Source of the DNA: an uncultured Pelagibacteraceae bacterium
GTDB lineage: Bacteria; Pseudomonadota; Alphaproteobacteria; Pelagibacterales; Pelagibacteraceae
Assembly: GCA_902568425.1 (NCBI GenBank)
Contig: CACFQM010000007.1
Coordinates: 1-39,930 of the forward strand
Length of the DNA stretch: 39,930 nucleotides
Reading direction: 5' to 3'
In this document: positions 25,210 to 33,407 of the stretch, one piece after another
Layout: every line of letters starts with the position of its first letter
How positions within the stretch are numbered: position 1 is the first letter of the stretch
Notes under the pieces: model-generated
The model's database searches: none
The model's input: the letters and a program-made list of their open reading frames with translations, nothing else
Told to the model about the DNA's origin: nothing
Position numbers and translations under genes: made by a program

Positions 25210-26239
25210 AGGTTTTAAACTTACAAGAAAACTTGAAAATACTTTGATGTTAGTTTTTACGTTAATTTTTCTAGGATACATCAGTATGAGCCCAGATATG
25301 AACCTAGAGTCTCTTAAAGGTGTATTAATAATCGGTATCACTGTGGGAATAATTTATGGACTAGTAGCTGTAGGAATTTCTCTAATTTATACAGGACTAG
25401 ATGTAGTTAATTTTTCACACGGAGAATTTTTCATGCTCGGAGCATTTACTGGTTTAACAGTTTATAATTTTCTAATCGATGGAGAATTAATTTACGCAAT
25501 TTTTCCTGATGCTTACGGATGGGTAGGTTATGTAATTGGATTATTTTTTGCATTTGTTATCATGGGTCTTTTTGGTGTTTTAATAGAAAGAGTTTTTTTA
25601 AGACCATTAACAAAAAAAGGCGGTGGTTATACCGTTGCTGGAATGGGAATTATTATTTGTGGTTTTGGCTTATCAGTTGTCTTATTAAACTTAGCTTACA
25701 TAATTTGGAATCCAACAGCACATCCTTTTCATGCAGATTTAGGATTACCAATTAATATAGGTGGCGTGACGTTGCCAATGACATATTTATGGATGCTTGT
25801 AACTGGGTTTACAGTTGCTGGTGCTCTTTATTTCTTTTTAAACAAAACTAAAATGGGCTTAGGTGTTCGAGCCGTAGCGCACTCAAAGGTAATTTCCAAC
25901 CTAGTTGGAATTAACGTTCCACTTTATATTTCAATTATATTTGGAATAGCTTGTGCGCTTGCAGGATTAGCAGGAACTTTAGTTGGACCTACATATCAAG
26001 TAGTAGTTTATATGGGTTATATAATTTTATTAAAAGCTTTTGCATCTGCAGTTGTTGGAGGGTTCGGAAGTTTACCAGGTGCAATCGTTGGTGGTTTCAC
26101 GGTAGGTCTTTTTGAAACATCGTGTGCTTTTTTTATTTCTGGAAGTCATAAAGATGCTTACGCATTTTTATTGATGATAGTAGTCTTACTTATAAAACCA
26201 ACTGGTTTCTTTGGTGTGCAAGTTAAAATGAAAGCATAA
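25202..26239 (+). CDS. livH: Liv-type ABC transporter permease LivH
   Basis: Start chosen at ATG 25202, which overlaps the livF stop (ATGTTTAA) and has GGGGGAGG 11 bases upstream; the in-frame GTG at 25181 would sit at the front of that ribosome site. The 345-residue permease has about eight helices and LivH landmarks: GISLIYTGLDVVNFSHGEFFMLGA and a GLGVRAVAHSKVISNLVGIN cytoplasmic loop. It forms the translocation pore with LivM. The PanE-like gene starts on the base after its stop. Confidence 0.88.
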   Translation: MFKGFKLTRKLENTLMLVFTLIFLGYISMSPDMNLESLKGVLIIGITVGIIYGLVAVGISLIYTGLDVVNFSHGEFFMLGAFTGLTVYNFLIDGELIYAIFPDAYGWVGYVIGLFFAFVIMGLFGVLIERVFLRPLTKKGGGYTVAGMGIIICGFGLSVVLLNLAYIIWNPTAHPFHADLGLPINIGGVTLPMTYLWMLVTGFTVAGALYFFLNKTKMGLGVRAVAHSKVISNLVGINVPLYISIIFGIACALAGLAGTLVGPTYQVVVYMGYIILLKAFASAVVGGFGSLPGAIVGGFTVGLFETSCAFFISGSHKDAYAFLLMIVVLLIKPTGFFGVQVKMKA

Positions 26240-27184
26240 ATGGTTAATAAAAATCTCAAAGTCGCTGTACTAGGCGCAGGTGCCATGGGCTGTCTCTTCG
26301 GAGGTTTGCTCGCAGAAAAAGGATTAAGTGTAGTTTTAATTGATGTGTGGAAAGATCATGTTGATGAGATAAATAATAAAGGCATTAAAATGATGGGTCA
26401 TGGTGGTGATAGAACTGTAAAAATCAAAGCAACAACCGATCCCAAAACCTTACAACCAGTTGATGCCATTATTATAATGTGTAAAGCAACCGCATTAGAA
26501 AAGGCACTCACAAATTCAAAAAATATAATAGGTGATAAAACTATGCTCATGTCTTTTCAAAATGGAATAGGACATGAAGAAATAATGCAAAATATTGCAG
26601 GAAAAGACAAAGTTTTGGGAGGATCAACTACTCAAGCATCAAGTATTCAAGGCCCTGGCATTATTCAAAATCATGCAAGCTTACCATCCTGGATTGGTGA
26701 GTATGATGGTGGGCACAGTCAAAGGGTAAAAGATCTTGCAGAAACATTTACATCACACGGTTTAGAAACTATTGCGGAAGAAGATATAAAAAAAAGAAAA
26801 TGGATGAAATTATTTGCACTTACAGCGATAGGACCACTTTCTGCAATATTTGATCTTCACCACACTGATCTTTATATATCTAACAAAAATCAAAAAATGT
26901 CACGAAATCTAGGCAAAGAAATAATCTTAGAGACAAGAGAAGTCGCTAAAGCAGATGGGGTAGATGTCAGCGAGAAAGACTGTCTTGAAATGTTTAATAG
27001 AATAGTAGACTCCAGACAAACTAATAAATCCTCAATGGCATTTGATGTATTGAAGAATAGAAAAACTGAAATAGATTTTATAAGTGGTGCTGTTTCAAAA
27101 ATTGGAAAAAAACATGGGATCAAAACTCCTCTAAACGATCTCATGTATAATATTATTAAGATAAAAGAGGGAATGTATATCTAG
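26240..27184 (+). CDS. Ketopantoate reductase family (ApbA/PanE-like) oxidoreductase
   Basis: A 314-residue two-domain NAD(P) reductase: Rossmann loop LGAGAMG (11-17), and SFQNGIGHEE (105-114), the conserved nucleotide/substrate hinge. The catalytic Lys is likely K190 (KRKWMKLF), but the Asn four residues later that binds ketopantoate in PanE is Leu194 here. Canonical PanE reduces ketopantoate with NADPH; this one more likely reduces a different 2-oxo acid. It is the first enzyme after the livFH arm (0-base gap), suggesting it acts on the imported substrate or a downstream intermediate. Confidence 0.72.
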   Translation: MVNKNLKVAVLGAGAMGCLFGGLLAEKGLSVVLIDVWKDHVDEINNKGIKMMGHGGDRTVKIKATTDPKTLQPVDAIIIMCKATALEKALTNSKNIIGDKTMLMSFQNGIGHEEIMQNIAGKDKVLGGSTTQASSIQGPGIIQNHASLPSWIGEYDGGHSQRVKDLAETFTSHGLETIAEEDIKKRKWMKLFALTAIGPLSAIFDLHHTDLYISNKNQKMSRNLGKEIILETREVAKADGVDVSEKDCLEMFNRIVDSRQTNKSSMAFDVLKNRKTEIDFISGAVSKIGKKHGIKTPLNDLMYNIIKIKEGMYI

Positions 27185-27188
27185 ACCC

Positions 27189-29108
27189 GTGTCTAAAGAA
27201 ATAATCTGGAAACCATCAAAAGATCTAGTTGAAAATTCGAAACTGACCAAGTTTTTAAACTTTTCTAAAATTAAAGATTATAATGAGCTTGAGAAAAAAA
27301 GTCTGACAGACCCTGGTTGGCTTTGGGATAGTGTTATCAAATTTTCTGATTTAAAGTTTTTTGAACCCTATTCAAAAATTATAGATGAAAGTAAAGGTAT
27401 CCCTTGGACTAGATGGTGTGTAGATGGAAAGACCAATATAGTTCTAAATTGCATTGATCGTCATAAAGACAAAGATTTTTTTAAGGAGACTTTTATTTTT
27501 TCAGAGCGGGAGGATGGAACAGAGACTTCAATTACCTATGAAGAATTTAATAAAAGAATTTCAAAAGTAGGAAATACACTAAAAAACAATGGTTTTAAAA
27601 AAGGTGATGTAATCGCACTTTACATGCCCCAATTTATCGAAACCTATATTGCTTATTTTTCTATTTTAAAAATAGGCTGTATCGTTTTACCCCTTTTCTC
27701 TGGCTATGGCTCAAAAGCTGTAATTGAAAGATTAAATATTGCTAAAGCTAAAGGTATTTTTACCGTAGAAAAAACTTTTAGAAAAGCTAAGGAAATTAGA
27801 ATGTTTGACCAAATCAAAGGAGATCTTGATCAAGTAAAGTCATTAGAAAAAATATTTCTTCTAGGGAATGATAAAGGTAAAAAAATATTTAATTGGGAAA
27901 ACTTTGAAAATGTATCAGATAAATTAAAAACTGAAGAGATGAACGCTGAAGATCCAGCTATTATTCATTTTACCTCAGGTACTACAGGAAAACCAAAAGG
28001 ATGTGTTTATACCCACATTGGACTTGTAACTAAAATGGCATTTGATGAAGGAATATTGGCTGACTTTAAACAAACCGACGTTCATTTATGTATGGCAGAC
28101 ATGGGTTGGATGGTTGGTTCAAAATCAGCAACTATTGCATCATCACACGGTGCTAAAATGATAATTGCAGAAGGTGTTCCAGATTTTCCAGACGAATTAA
28201 GATTTTGGAAATTAATTGAAAAGTATAAAGTAACTTGGACTGAATTGTCCCCCGCACTAATAAGAAATCAAATGACAAAAGATAAAAAACTTTTTGAAAA
28301 TTTGAATCTAAGTTCATTAAGAATTATTTGTACAGGTGGTGAACCATGGACAGAAAAACCTTGGAAGTGGTTATTTGAATTTATTGGTAAATCAAAAGTT
28401 CCTATAATGAATTCAGCTGGTGGAACTGAAGTATCTGGATCTATACTACATTGTTGCTTGCATAGACCTTTTAAGGTTGGCTCATTTAATGCACCCATTC
28501 CTGGAATGAGTGCAGATATTGTAGATACAAAAGGTGAAAGAGTATCTGTTGATCAAATGGGAGAATTGGTAATGAGAAAATCATCAATAGGATTGACTAA
28601 AAGTTTATGGAATGATGATGAAAGATACATACAGAATTATTGGAAGGTTATAAAAAATGATTTATGGGTTCATGGCGATTTAGCTAGCAAGGATAAAGAC
28701 GGTCACTGGTATCTTCACGGTAGGTCAGATGATACAATTAAAGTTTCAGGTAAAAGAATTGGTCCATCAGAATTAGAAAGTGTAATTGTGAAAAGTGGTA
28801 AAGTCAAAGAGGTTGCGGCTGTTGGGATCCCAGATGAGGGAAAAGGATCTAAGATAATTTTATCTATAGTTCCTCTAGAAAGTGAAAAAAACCTTAAAGA
28901 AAACTTGTTTATTGATTTAATTATAAAAGATTTAGGAAAATCATTTAAGCCTGATAAAGTAATATTTGTTAAGGATTTACCTAAAACAAGAAATATGAAA
29001 ATAATGAGGAGAGTAATAAAATCGTGTTTAACAAATGAGGACCCTGGTGATATTTCAACCTTATTAAATCCAGAGTCAGTAGAGGAAATAAAACAACATG
29101 CAATTTAA
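27189..29108 (+). CDS. Acetyl/acetoacetyl-CoA synthetase-like acyl-CoA synthetase (AMP-forming)
   Basis: GTG start, 639 residues. The N-terminal region (DPGWLWDSVIKFSDLKFFEP, near 41-60) resembles the ACAS N-domain. The AMP-binding signature TSGTTGKPKG is at 262-271, and the C-terminal domain has the A8-like GRSDDTIKVSGKRIGPSELE. The motif around the catalytic lysine is KTRNMKIMRR (K604), with NM replacing the usual SG. The enzyme would activate a carboxylate with ATP and CoA. Following the Liv transporter and preceding a crotonase (11-base overlap), it is the likely entry step of a CoA-ester route. The acid is unknown. Confidence 0.85.
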   Translation: MSKEIIWKPSKDLVENSKLTKFLNFSKIKDYNELEKKSLTDPGWLWDSVIKFSDLKFFEPYSKIIDESKGIPWTRWCVDGKTNIVLNCIDRHKDKDFFKETFIFSEREDGTETSITYEEFNKRISKVGNTLKNNGFKKGDVIALYMPQFIETYIAYFSILKIGCIVLPLFSGYGSKAVIERLNIAKAKGIFTVEKTFRKAKEIRMFDQIKGDLDQVKSLEKIFLLGNDKGKKIFNWENFENVSDKLKTEEMNAEDPAIIHFTSGTTGKPKGCVYTHIGLVTKMAFDEGILADFKQTDVHLCMADMGWMVGSKSATIASSHGAKMIIAEGVPDFPDELRFWKLIEKYKVTWTELSPALIRNQMTKDKKLFENLNLSSLRIICTGGEPWTEKPWKWLFEFIGKSKVPIMNSAGGTEVSGSILHCCLHRPFKVGSFNAPIPGMSADIVDTKGERVSVDQMGELVMRKSSIGLTKSLWNDDERYIQNYWKVIKNDLWVHGDLASKDKDGHWYLHGRSDDTIKVSGKRIGPSELESVIVKSGKVKEVAAVGIPDEGKGSKIILSIVPLESEKNLKENLFIDLIIKDLGKSFKPDKVIFVKDLPKTRNMKIMRRVIKSCLTNEDPGDISTLLNPESVEEIKQHAI

Positions 29109-29868
29109 AGATATAATATATGAAGTTAAAAGTGATTATGCTCATGTCACTATAAATAGACCAAAAGTATTAAACGCGTTCACACCTGTTACTCTTCAAG
29201 AATTGAAAACTGCTTTAGATAGTGCTGAAAAAGATAAAAATGTTGGCGTGATTGTTTTATCTGGTGCTGGAGATAGAGCTTTTTGTGCAGGTGGTGATAT
29301 GAACTGGGAAAGTTCAAAAGAATTTCAAGACCATGAATATGAATTCCATATCCATTTAACAAAATGTAGTAAACCAATTATTGCAAAAGTAGATGGATAT
29401 GCAATCGGAGGCGGAAATCATATGGCTTACTTTTGTGATCTAACTATAGCAAGTGAAAATTCTATATTTGGACAGAACGGGCCAAGAGTTGGATCGCCAG
29501 CAGGAGGTGCTATCGTTGCTCACTCTGCGAATATTTTAGGTCATAAACGTGCAAGGGAAATGTGGATGACTTGCAAAAGGTATTCTGCAAAAGAGATGAT
29601 GAATTGGGGATTGGTCAACTCTGTTGTAAAAAGAGAAAAATTAGATGAGGAAGTTAAAAAATATGGTGATGAAATATTAAAAGCTGCCCCAACATGTTTA
29701 AAAATTTTAAAAGCTAGTTTTCGAAAACAATTTGATGAAATTTTAAAAATAACTCAAAAAAGTATGGTTGATGAAGTTGCTCCTGACTATTTTAAAACTG
29801 GAGAACAGTCTGAGGGTGCTAAGGCTTTTTTGGAAAAAAGAAAACCAAATTTTAAAAAATTTCGTTAA
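29098..29868 (+). CDS. Crotonase-superfamily protein of the MenB/BadI type
   Basis: A 256-residue crotonase with oxyanion-hole segments DRAFCAGGDM (59-68) and YAIGGGNH (101-108). The FGQNGPRVGS stretch (124-133) and a C-terminus containing GEQSEGAKAFLEKRKPNF match MenB (dihydroxynaphthoyl-CoA synthase) and BadI (2-ketocyclohexanecarboxyl-CoA hydrolase) more than ordinary enoyl-CoA hydratases. The Asp that follows VGS in those enzymes (SFD or SVD) is Ala135 here, so the chemistry may differ. No men genes are nearby. It overlaps the synthetase by 11 bases and is overlapped by the next gene by 1. A plain enoyl-CoA hydratase is the alternative. Confidence 0.8.
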   Translation: MQFKDIIYEVKSDYAHVTINRPKVLNAFTPVTLQELKTALDSAEKDKNVGVIVLSGAGDRAFCAGGDMNWESSKEFQDHEYEFHIHLTKCSKPIIAKVDGYAIGGGNHMAYFCDLTIASENSIFGQNGPRVGSPAGGAIVAHSANILGHKRAREMWMTCKRYSAKEMMNWGLVNSVVKREKLDEEVKKYGDEILKAAPTCLKILKASFRKQFDEILKITQKSMVDEVAPDYFKTGEQSEGAKAFLEKRKPNFKKFR

Positions 29869-30956
29869 TGAAAGTAAAATCAATCAAAGCAATCACTTTG
29901 AGTATGCCATTTAGTCATGGTGGGAAAAAAGTAATTTTTCATGGAAAAGAATGGAAAAGTTTAGAATTTAACCTAGTAAAAATTGAAACTGATAAAGGTA
30001 TTACCGGTTGGGGTGAAGCCTTTGGTTATACAAGTTGGAAAGCTGTAAAAATTGCTATTGAAGATATGGTAGCTCCCTTACTTATAGGAAAAGATATAAG
30101 CAATATTCCAGAGGTTCTTTTAACTCTTCAAAAGTCTTTACACTTATTTGGTAGATACGGAATAACAATGTTTGCAATATCTGGTGTTGAAATTGCATTA
30201 TGGGATGCTTTAGGAAAAGAAAAAAACAAGCCAATCCACGAATTATTAGGAAAAAAAAATAAAGATTTATTTAAAGCTTACTCAAGTCTTTTTAGATATG
30301 GAGATCCAAAAATTGTAGAGCAAAAGTGTAAACAATCATTAGACGATGGCTATCAAGCAATTAAATTACATGAAATAGAAAATAATTGTATCGAAGCTGG
30401 AAGAAAAGGAACAGGCAATCTACCGTTAATGTTAGATACTAATTGTCCGTGGACATATGAAGAAACTATGGCCAAAAAAGATTTTTTAAAAAATATGAAG
30501 CTTACTTGGTTAGAGGAACCTATATATCCACCAGAAGATTATGAAACTCTTGCTAAATTAAATAAAGAGCTTGGAACACCAATAGCATGTGGAGAGAATG
30601 CATGTACAGAATTCGAGTTTAAGTCAATGATCAAGCAAAAAGCTGCAACATATATTCAGCCGTCTGTAATTAAAGTTGGTGGTATTTATGAGATGTTTAA
30701 AATTATAGAACATGCAGAAAAAAATAATATTTCTGTAATGCCTCATACCGCTTACTTTGGACCAGGTTTTCTTGCCACTCTTCAACTAGCATCCTTGATG
30801 AAAAAAGAAACATATATAGAGAGATTTTACCTTGATATTGATCAAGAATTTTACCCAAATTTCAAAAAAGCCATGAATGGAAAATATAAATTACCCTCAG
30901 GTCCTGGCTTAGGTATTGACTTGGACTATAAAAGGTTAAGTAAATATGAAATATAG
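29868..30956 (+). CDS. Mandelate racemase/muconate lactonizing-like enolase-superfamily enzyme
   Basis: The 362-residue protein has the capping domain plus barrel of the enolase superfamily. Visible active-site elements are KLH (K166, H168), metal ligands D190 (LMLDTN), E216 (LEEP) and E243 (CGEN), and H293 (MPHTAYFGPG). In mandelate-racemase-like enzymes the catalytic His pairs with an Asp in a QPD-type motif; here that position reads QPSV (S266). It probably abstracts the alpha proton of a carboxylate to racemise or dehydrate it, for example a sugar acid. It is tightly packed in the catabolic operon. Confidence 0.83.
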   Translation: MKVKSIKAITLSMPFSHGGKKVIFHGKEWKSLEFNLVKIETDKGITGWGEAFGYTSWKAVKIAIEDMVAPLLIGKDISNIPEVLLTLQKSLHLFGRYGITMFAISGVEIALWDALGKEKNKPIHELLGKKNKDLFKAYSSLFRYGDPKIVEQKCKQSLDDGYQAIKLHEIENNCIEAGRKGTGNLPLMLDTNCPWTYEETMAKKDFLKNMKLTWLEEPIYPPEDYETLAKLNKELGTPIACGENACTEFEFKSMIKQKAATYIQPSVIKVGGIYEMFKIIEHAEKNNISVMPHTAYFGPGFLATLQLASLMKKETYIERFYLDIDQEFYPNFKKAMNGKYKLPSGPGLGIDLDYKRLSKYEI

Positions 30957-31587
30957 ATCAGTTTTATTTGTTCCTGGTCATGAGGAAAAAAAAATAAAAA
31001 AAGCATATACTTTAGACGCTGATCTAGTTGTAATTGATTTAGAATCTACAGTTCCTGATAATGAAAAAAAAAATGCCAGGAAAATTATTAAAAATTGTAA
31101 TGTAGATAAAAAAAAAACTTATATCAGGATCAACAATAATGAAGATTTAGATTTTGTAGTCGAGGAAGAATTTATTGGTATTTTTCTCCCTTTTACCGAA
31201 AGTAGAGATCAGCTTTTAAATATTGATAAAATTTTAAAATCAAATGAAAAGCTTAAAACAGATATAATTCCAATTATAGAAAGTGAAAAGGGAATTGAAA
31301 ATCTTAAGGAAATTTGTGAGTTTAAAGAAAGGATAAAAGTTATATCTTTTGGATCACATGATTTAGCTAAGTCTATTAATCTTAAAGTATCCGATGATGA
31401 AAATGAAATTCTCAATTATAGAAAACTTATAGTTTCACACTCAAAAGACCCTATTGATACTTCATATCTTAATTTTAAAGATTTAAAAGGTTTTGAGAAG
31501 TCGTGTAATGTAGCTAAGAGCATAGGCTTTGCTGGAAAAGCATGCATCCATCCTGGACAAATTGAGATTTCAAACAAAATATTTTAA
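30946..31587 (+). CDS. HpcH/HpaI aldolase or citrate lyase beta-like protein
   Basis: The 213-residue protein starts with RSVLFVPGHEEKKIKKA and VVIDLESTVPDNEKKNAR, the CitE-like phosphate/CoA and metal-binding segments. It also has PIIESEKGIENL and FGSHDLAKSI and ends with GFAGKACIHPGQIEISNKIF, as usual for this family. It is shorter than typical CitE (about 270-300). Members cleave or form C-C bonds in malyl-CoA, citramalyl-CoA, beta-methylmalyl-CoA or 4-hydroxy-2-oxo acids. Next to a CoA synthetase and a crotonase, a hydroxyacyl-CoA lyase role is plausible. It overlaps the previous gene by 11 bases. Confidence 0.77.
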   Translation: MKYRSVLFVPGHEEKKIKKAYTLDADLVVIDLESTVPDNEKKNARKIIKNCNVDKKKTYIRINNNEDLDFVVEEEFIGIFLPFTESRDQLLNIDKILKSNEKLKTDIIPIIESEKGIENLKEICEFKERIKVISFGSHDLAKSINLKVSDDENEILNYRKLIVSHSKDPIDTSYLNFKDLKGFEKSCNVAKSIGFAGKACIHPGQIEISNKIF

Positions 31588-32627
31588 TGAAAAGAAAAAT
31601 CAAAGTAGCAGTTGTTGGGATTGGGTTGATGGGCAATCAACACTTAATAGCAATTAAAAATTCCAAGAAAGCCGATTTGCATTCAATTGTAGATATTAAT
31701 GAAAGATCAAGAGCACACGCCAAAAAATTTAATGTTCCATTTTACAAAAACTCATCAGCATTAATTAAAAGTAACAAACCTGATGCTGTAATTGTTGCAA
31801 CACCAAATCAGTTTCATGAAAAGCATACTATTAGTTTTTTAAATGCTAAAATTCCTGTTCTATTAGAAAAACCGATCTCAAGTAGCATTCAAAAGGCGAA
31901 AAAAATAATTGTATCTTCAAGAAAAAATAAAACACATTTGCTTATTGGTTATCATAGAAGACACAATGCGATTTCAACAAAAGTTAAGAATAAAATTTCT
32001 AAAGGTAAATTAGGAAAAATCGTATCAGTCAACGTGATGTGCTGGTTATATAAAAACAAAGAATGGTTTAAAGAGAAATGGAGAATAAAAAAGGGTGGGG
32101 GTCCTTTAGGTATAAATCTCGTTCATGATATCGATTTAATTTGTTATTTGTTAGGACCTATCGAATATGTGCAGGCATCATCTTCTAATAAAATTAGAAA
32201 ATATGATGTTGAAGATACAGCAGTAGTAAATTTTGTCTTTAAATCAGGAGCATTAGGAACTTTGAGCGTTTCTGACACAATAGTATCACCTTGGAGTTAT
32301 GAATTAACAGCAGGCGAAAATCCTGCCTATCCAATCACAAATCAATCTGCTTACTACATTGGCGGTACAAAAAGCTCAATACAATTTCCAAATTATAAAG
32401 AGTGGTATAATAAAAGTGAGAGAAGTTGGTGGAGGCCAATATTTCATAAAGATGAAAGCACTAGAGAAAGTAGGTATACCCTTACAAACCAAATTAATCA
32501 TTTATGTGATGTTGTGAATAAAAAAGTAAAACCTAAAATTACCGGAGAAGATGGATTAGTATCACTTAAAATTTTCGCAGCAATTATTAAAAGTGCAAAA
32601 ACAGGGAAAAAAATCAAAATTAAATAA
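31587..32627 (+). CDS. Gfo/Idh/MocA-family oxidoreductase
   Basis: A 346-residue dehydrogenase with Rossmann loop GIGLMGNQH (11-19) and the family hallmark EKPIS (94-98), whose lysine is catalytic. The second domain contains GGGPLGINLVHDIDLICYL, with the conserved HDID segment. These enzymes oxidise or reduce sugars, inositols and related polyols using NAD(P). It suggests a polyol or sugar-acid feature in the substrate of this cluster. The start overlaps the CitE-like stop by one base; the gene is convergent with the hydratase-like gene, overlapping by 8. Confidence 0.83.
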   Translation: MKRKIKVAVVGIGLMGNQHLIAIKNSKKADLHSIVDINERSRAHAKKFNVPFYKNSSALIKSNKPDAVIVATPNQFHEKHTISFLNAKIPVLLEKPISSSIQKAKKIIVSSRKNKTHLLIGYHRRHNAISTKVKNKISKGKLGKIVSVNVMCWLYKNKEWFKEKWRIKKGGGPLGINLVHDIDLICYLLGPIEYVQASSSNKIRKYDVEDTAVVNFVFKSGALGTLSVSDTIVSPWSYELTAGENPAYPITNQSAYYIGGTKSSIQFPNYKEWYNKSERSWWRPIFHKDESTRESRYTLTNQINHLCDVVNKKVKPKITGEDGLVSLKIFAAIIKSAKTGKKIKIK

Positions 32628-33390
32628 AATCTAAATTTATTTTTCCTAATGATCTAAAGTCGACTTTAAGCTTATCACCTTTATTCACTTTAAAAGGCTG
32701 TATAACTGAACCAGTCATAAACCAATCACCTTTTTTGAAAGTTACAGGATCATCTTTAAATTCATCAATTATACATTTAATTGCTAGTTTAGGACCTGCT
32801 CGCTTTTCTCCCTTAAAGAAAGGTTCTGTTACTTTTCCATTTAAATTTATTTCAACTTGAATTTTGTCTAAGTCAATTTTATCGAGATTTTGTATTTTAT
32901 CTCCAACAACTATTGCTCCAGCTCCACCATTATCTGCAATATTTAAATTCATCATTCCAACTGGATTTAAACCTTTTTTAGAATCCGAATGAACTCTTGT
33001 AGATACAAGTTCTAAAGCTATATAAGCCTCATAGTTACCTATTTTGTTTTCAGCGCCAGGTATCATTTTTGTATCCTCTAAAAATTTTAAACAAAATTCA
33101 CATTCAAGAATACAATCAGGTACTTTACTGTATTCAATTTTTGATGGGTTCATCAAAACTGTTTCATCTATAATTTTTCCAATCATGGGACCTTCGACTT
33201 TTGCACCGTCTTGTAAATTCTTTGATACCAATCCAATTTTCCAGCCAACTGTTTTTTTCTTTAAGACTGCGTGGAATTGTTTTTGAATTGCGTGAGAATC
33301 TTCTCTATTTTTTGGAAGTTCATCTGATTTAAGTTGAATTAAATCTCTTTTTATCCATGCATCTGCTAATTTTTCTGCTAATGTACTCAT
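32620..33390 (-). CDS. 2-keto-4-pentenoate hydratase / FAH-superfamily-like protein
   Basis: The 256-residue length matches MhpD/DmpE-type hydratases (about 260). IGLVSKNLQ and EGPMIGKIIDETVL near the N-terminal third, a likely metal site in LECEFCLKF (E-x-E), and MTGSVIQPFKVNKGD near the end fit that family. It hydrates 2-hydroxypenta-2,4-dienoates or decarboxylates related oxalocrotonates, late steps of ring-cleavage pathways. It is transcribed toward the Gfo/Idh gene and divergent from the DUF1907-like gene, with only 17 bases between the two starts. The substrate is inferred only from family. Confidence 0.78.
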   Translation of the reverse strand: MSTLAEKLADAWIKRDLIQLKSDELPKNREDSHAIQKQFHAVLKKKTVGWKIGLVSKNLQDGAKVEGPMIGKIIDETVLMNPSKIEYSKVPDCILECEFCLKFLEDTKMIPGAENKIGNYEAYIALELVSTRVHSDSKKGLNPVGMMNLNIADNGGAGAIVVGDKIQNLDKIDLDKIQVEINLNGKVTEPFFKGEKRAGPKLAIKCIIDEFKDDPVTFKKGDWFMTGSVIQPFKVNKGDKLKVDFRSLGKINLDFI

Positions 33391-33407
33391 ACCCTATAAA
33401 TAATCAC

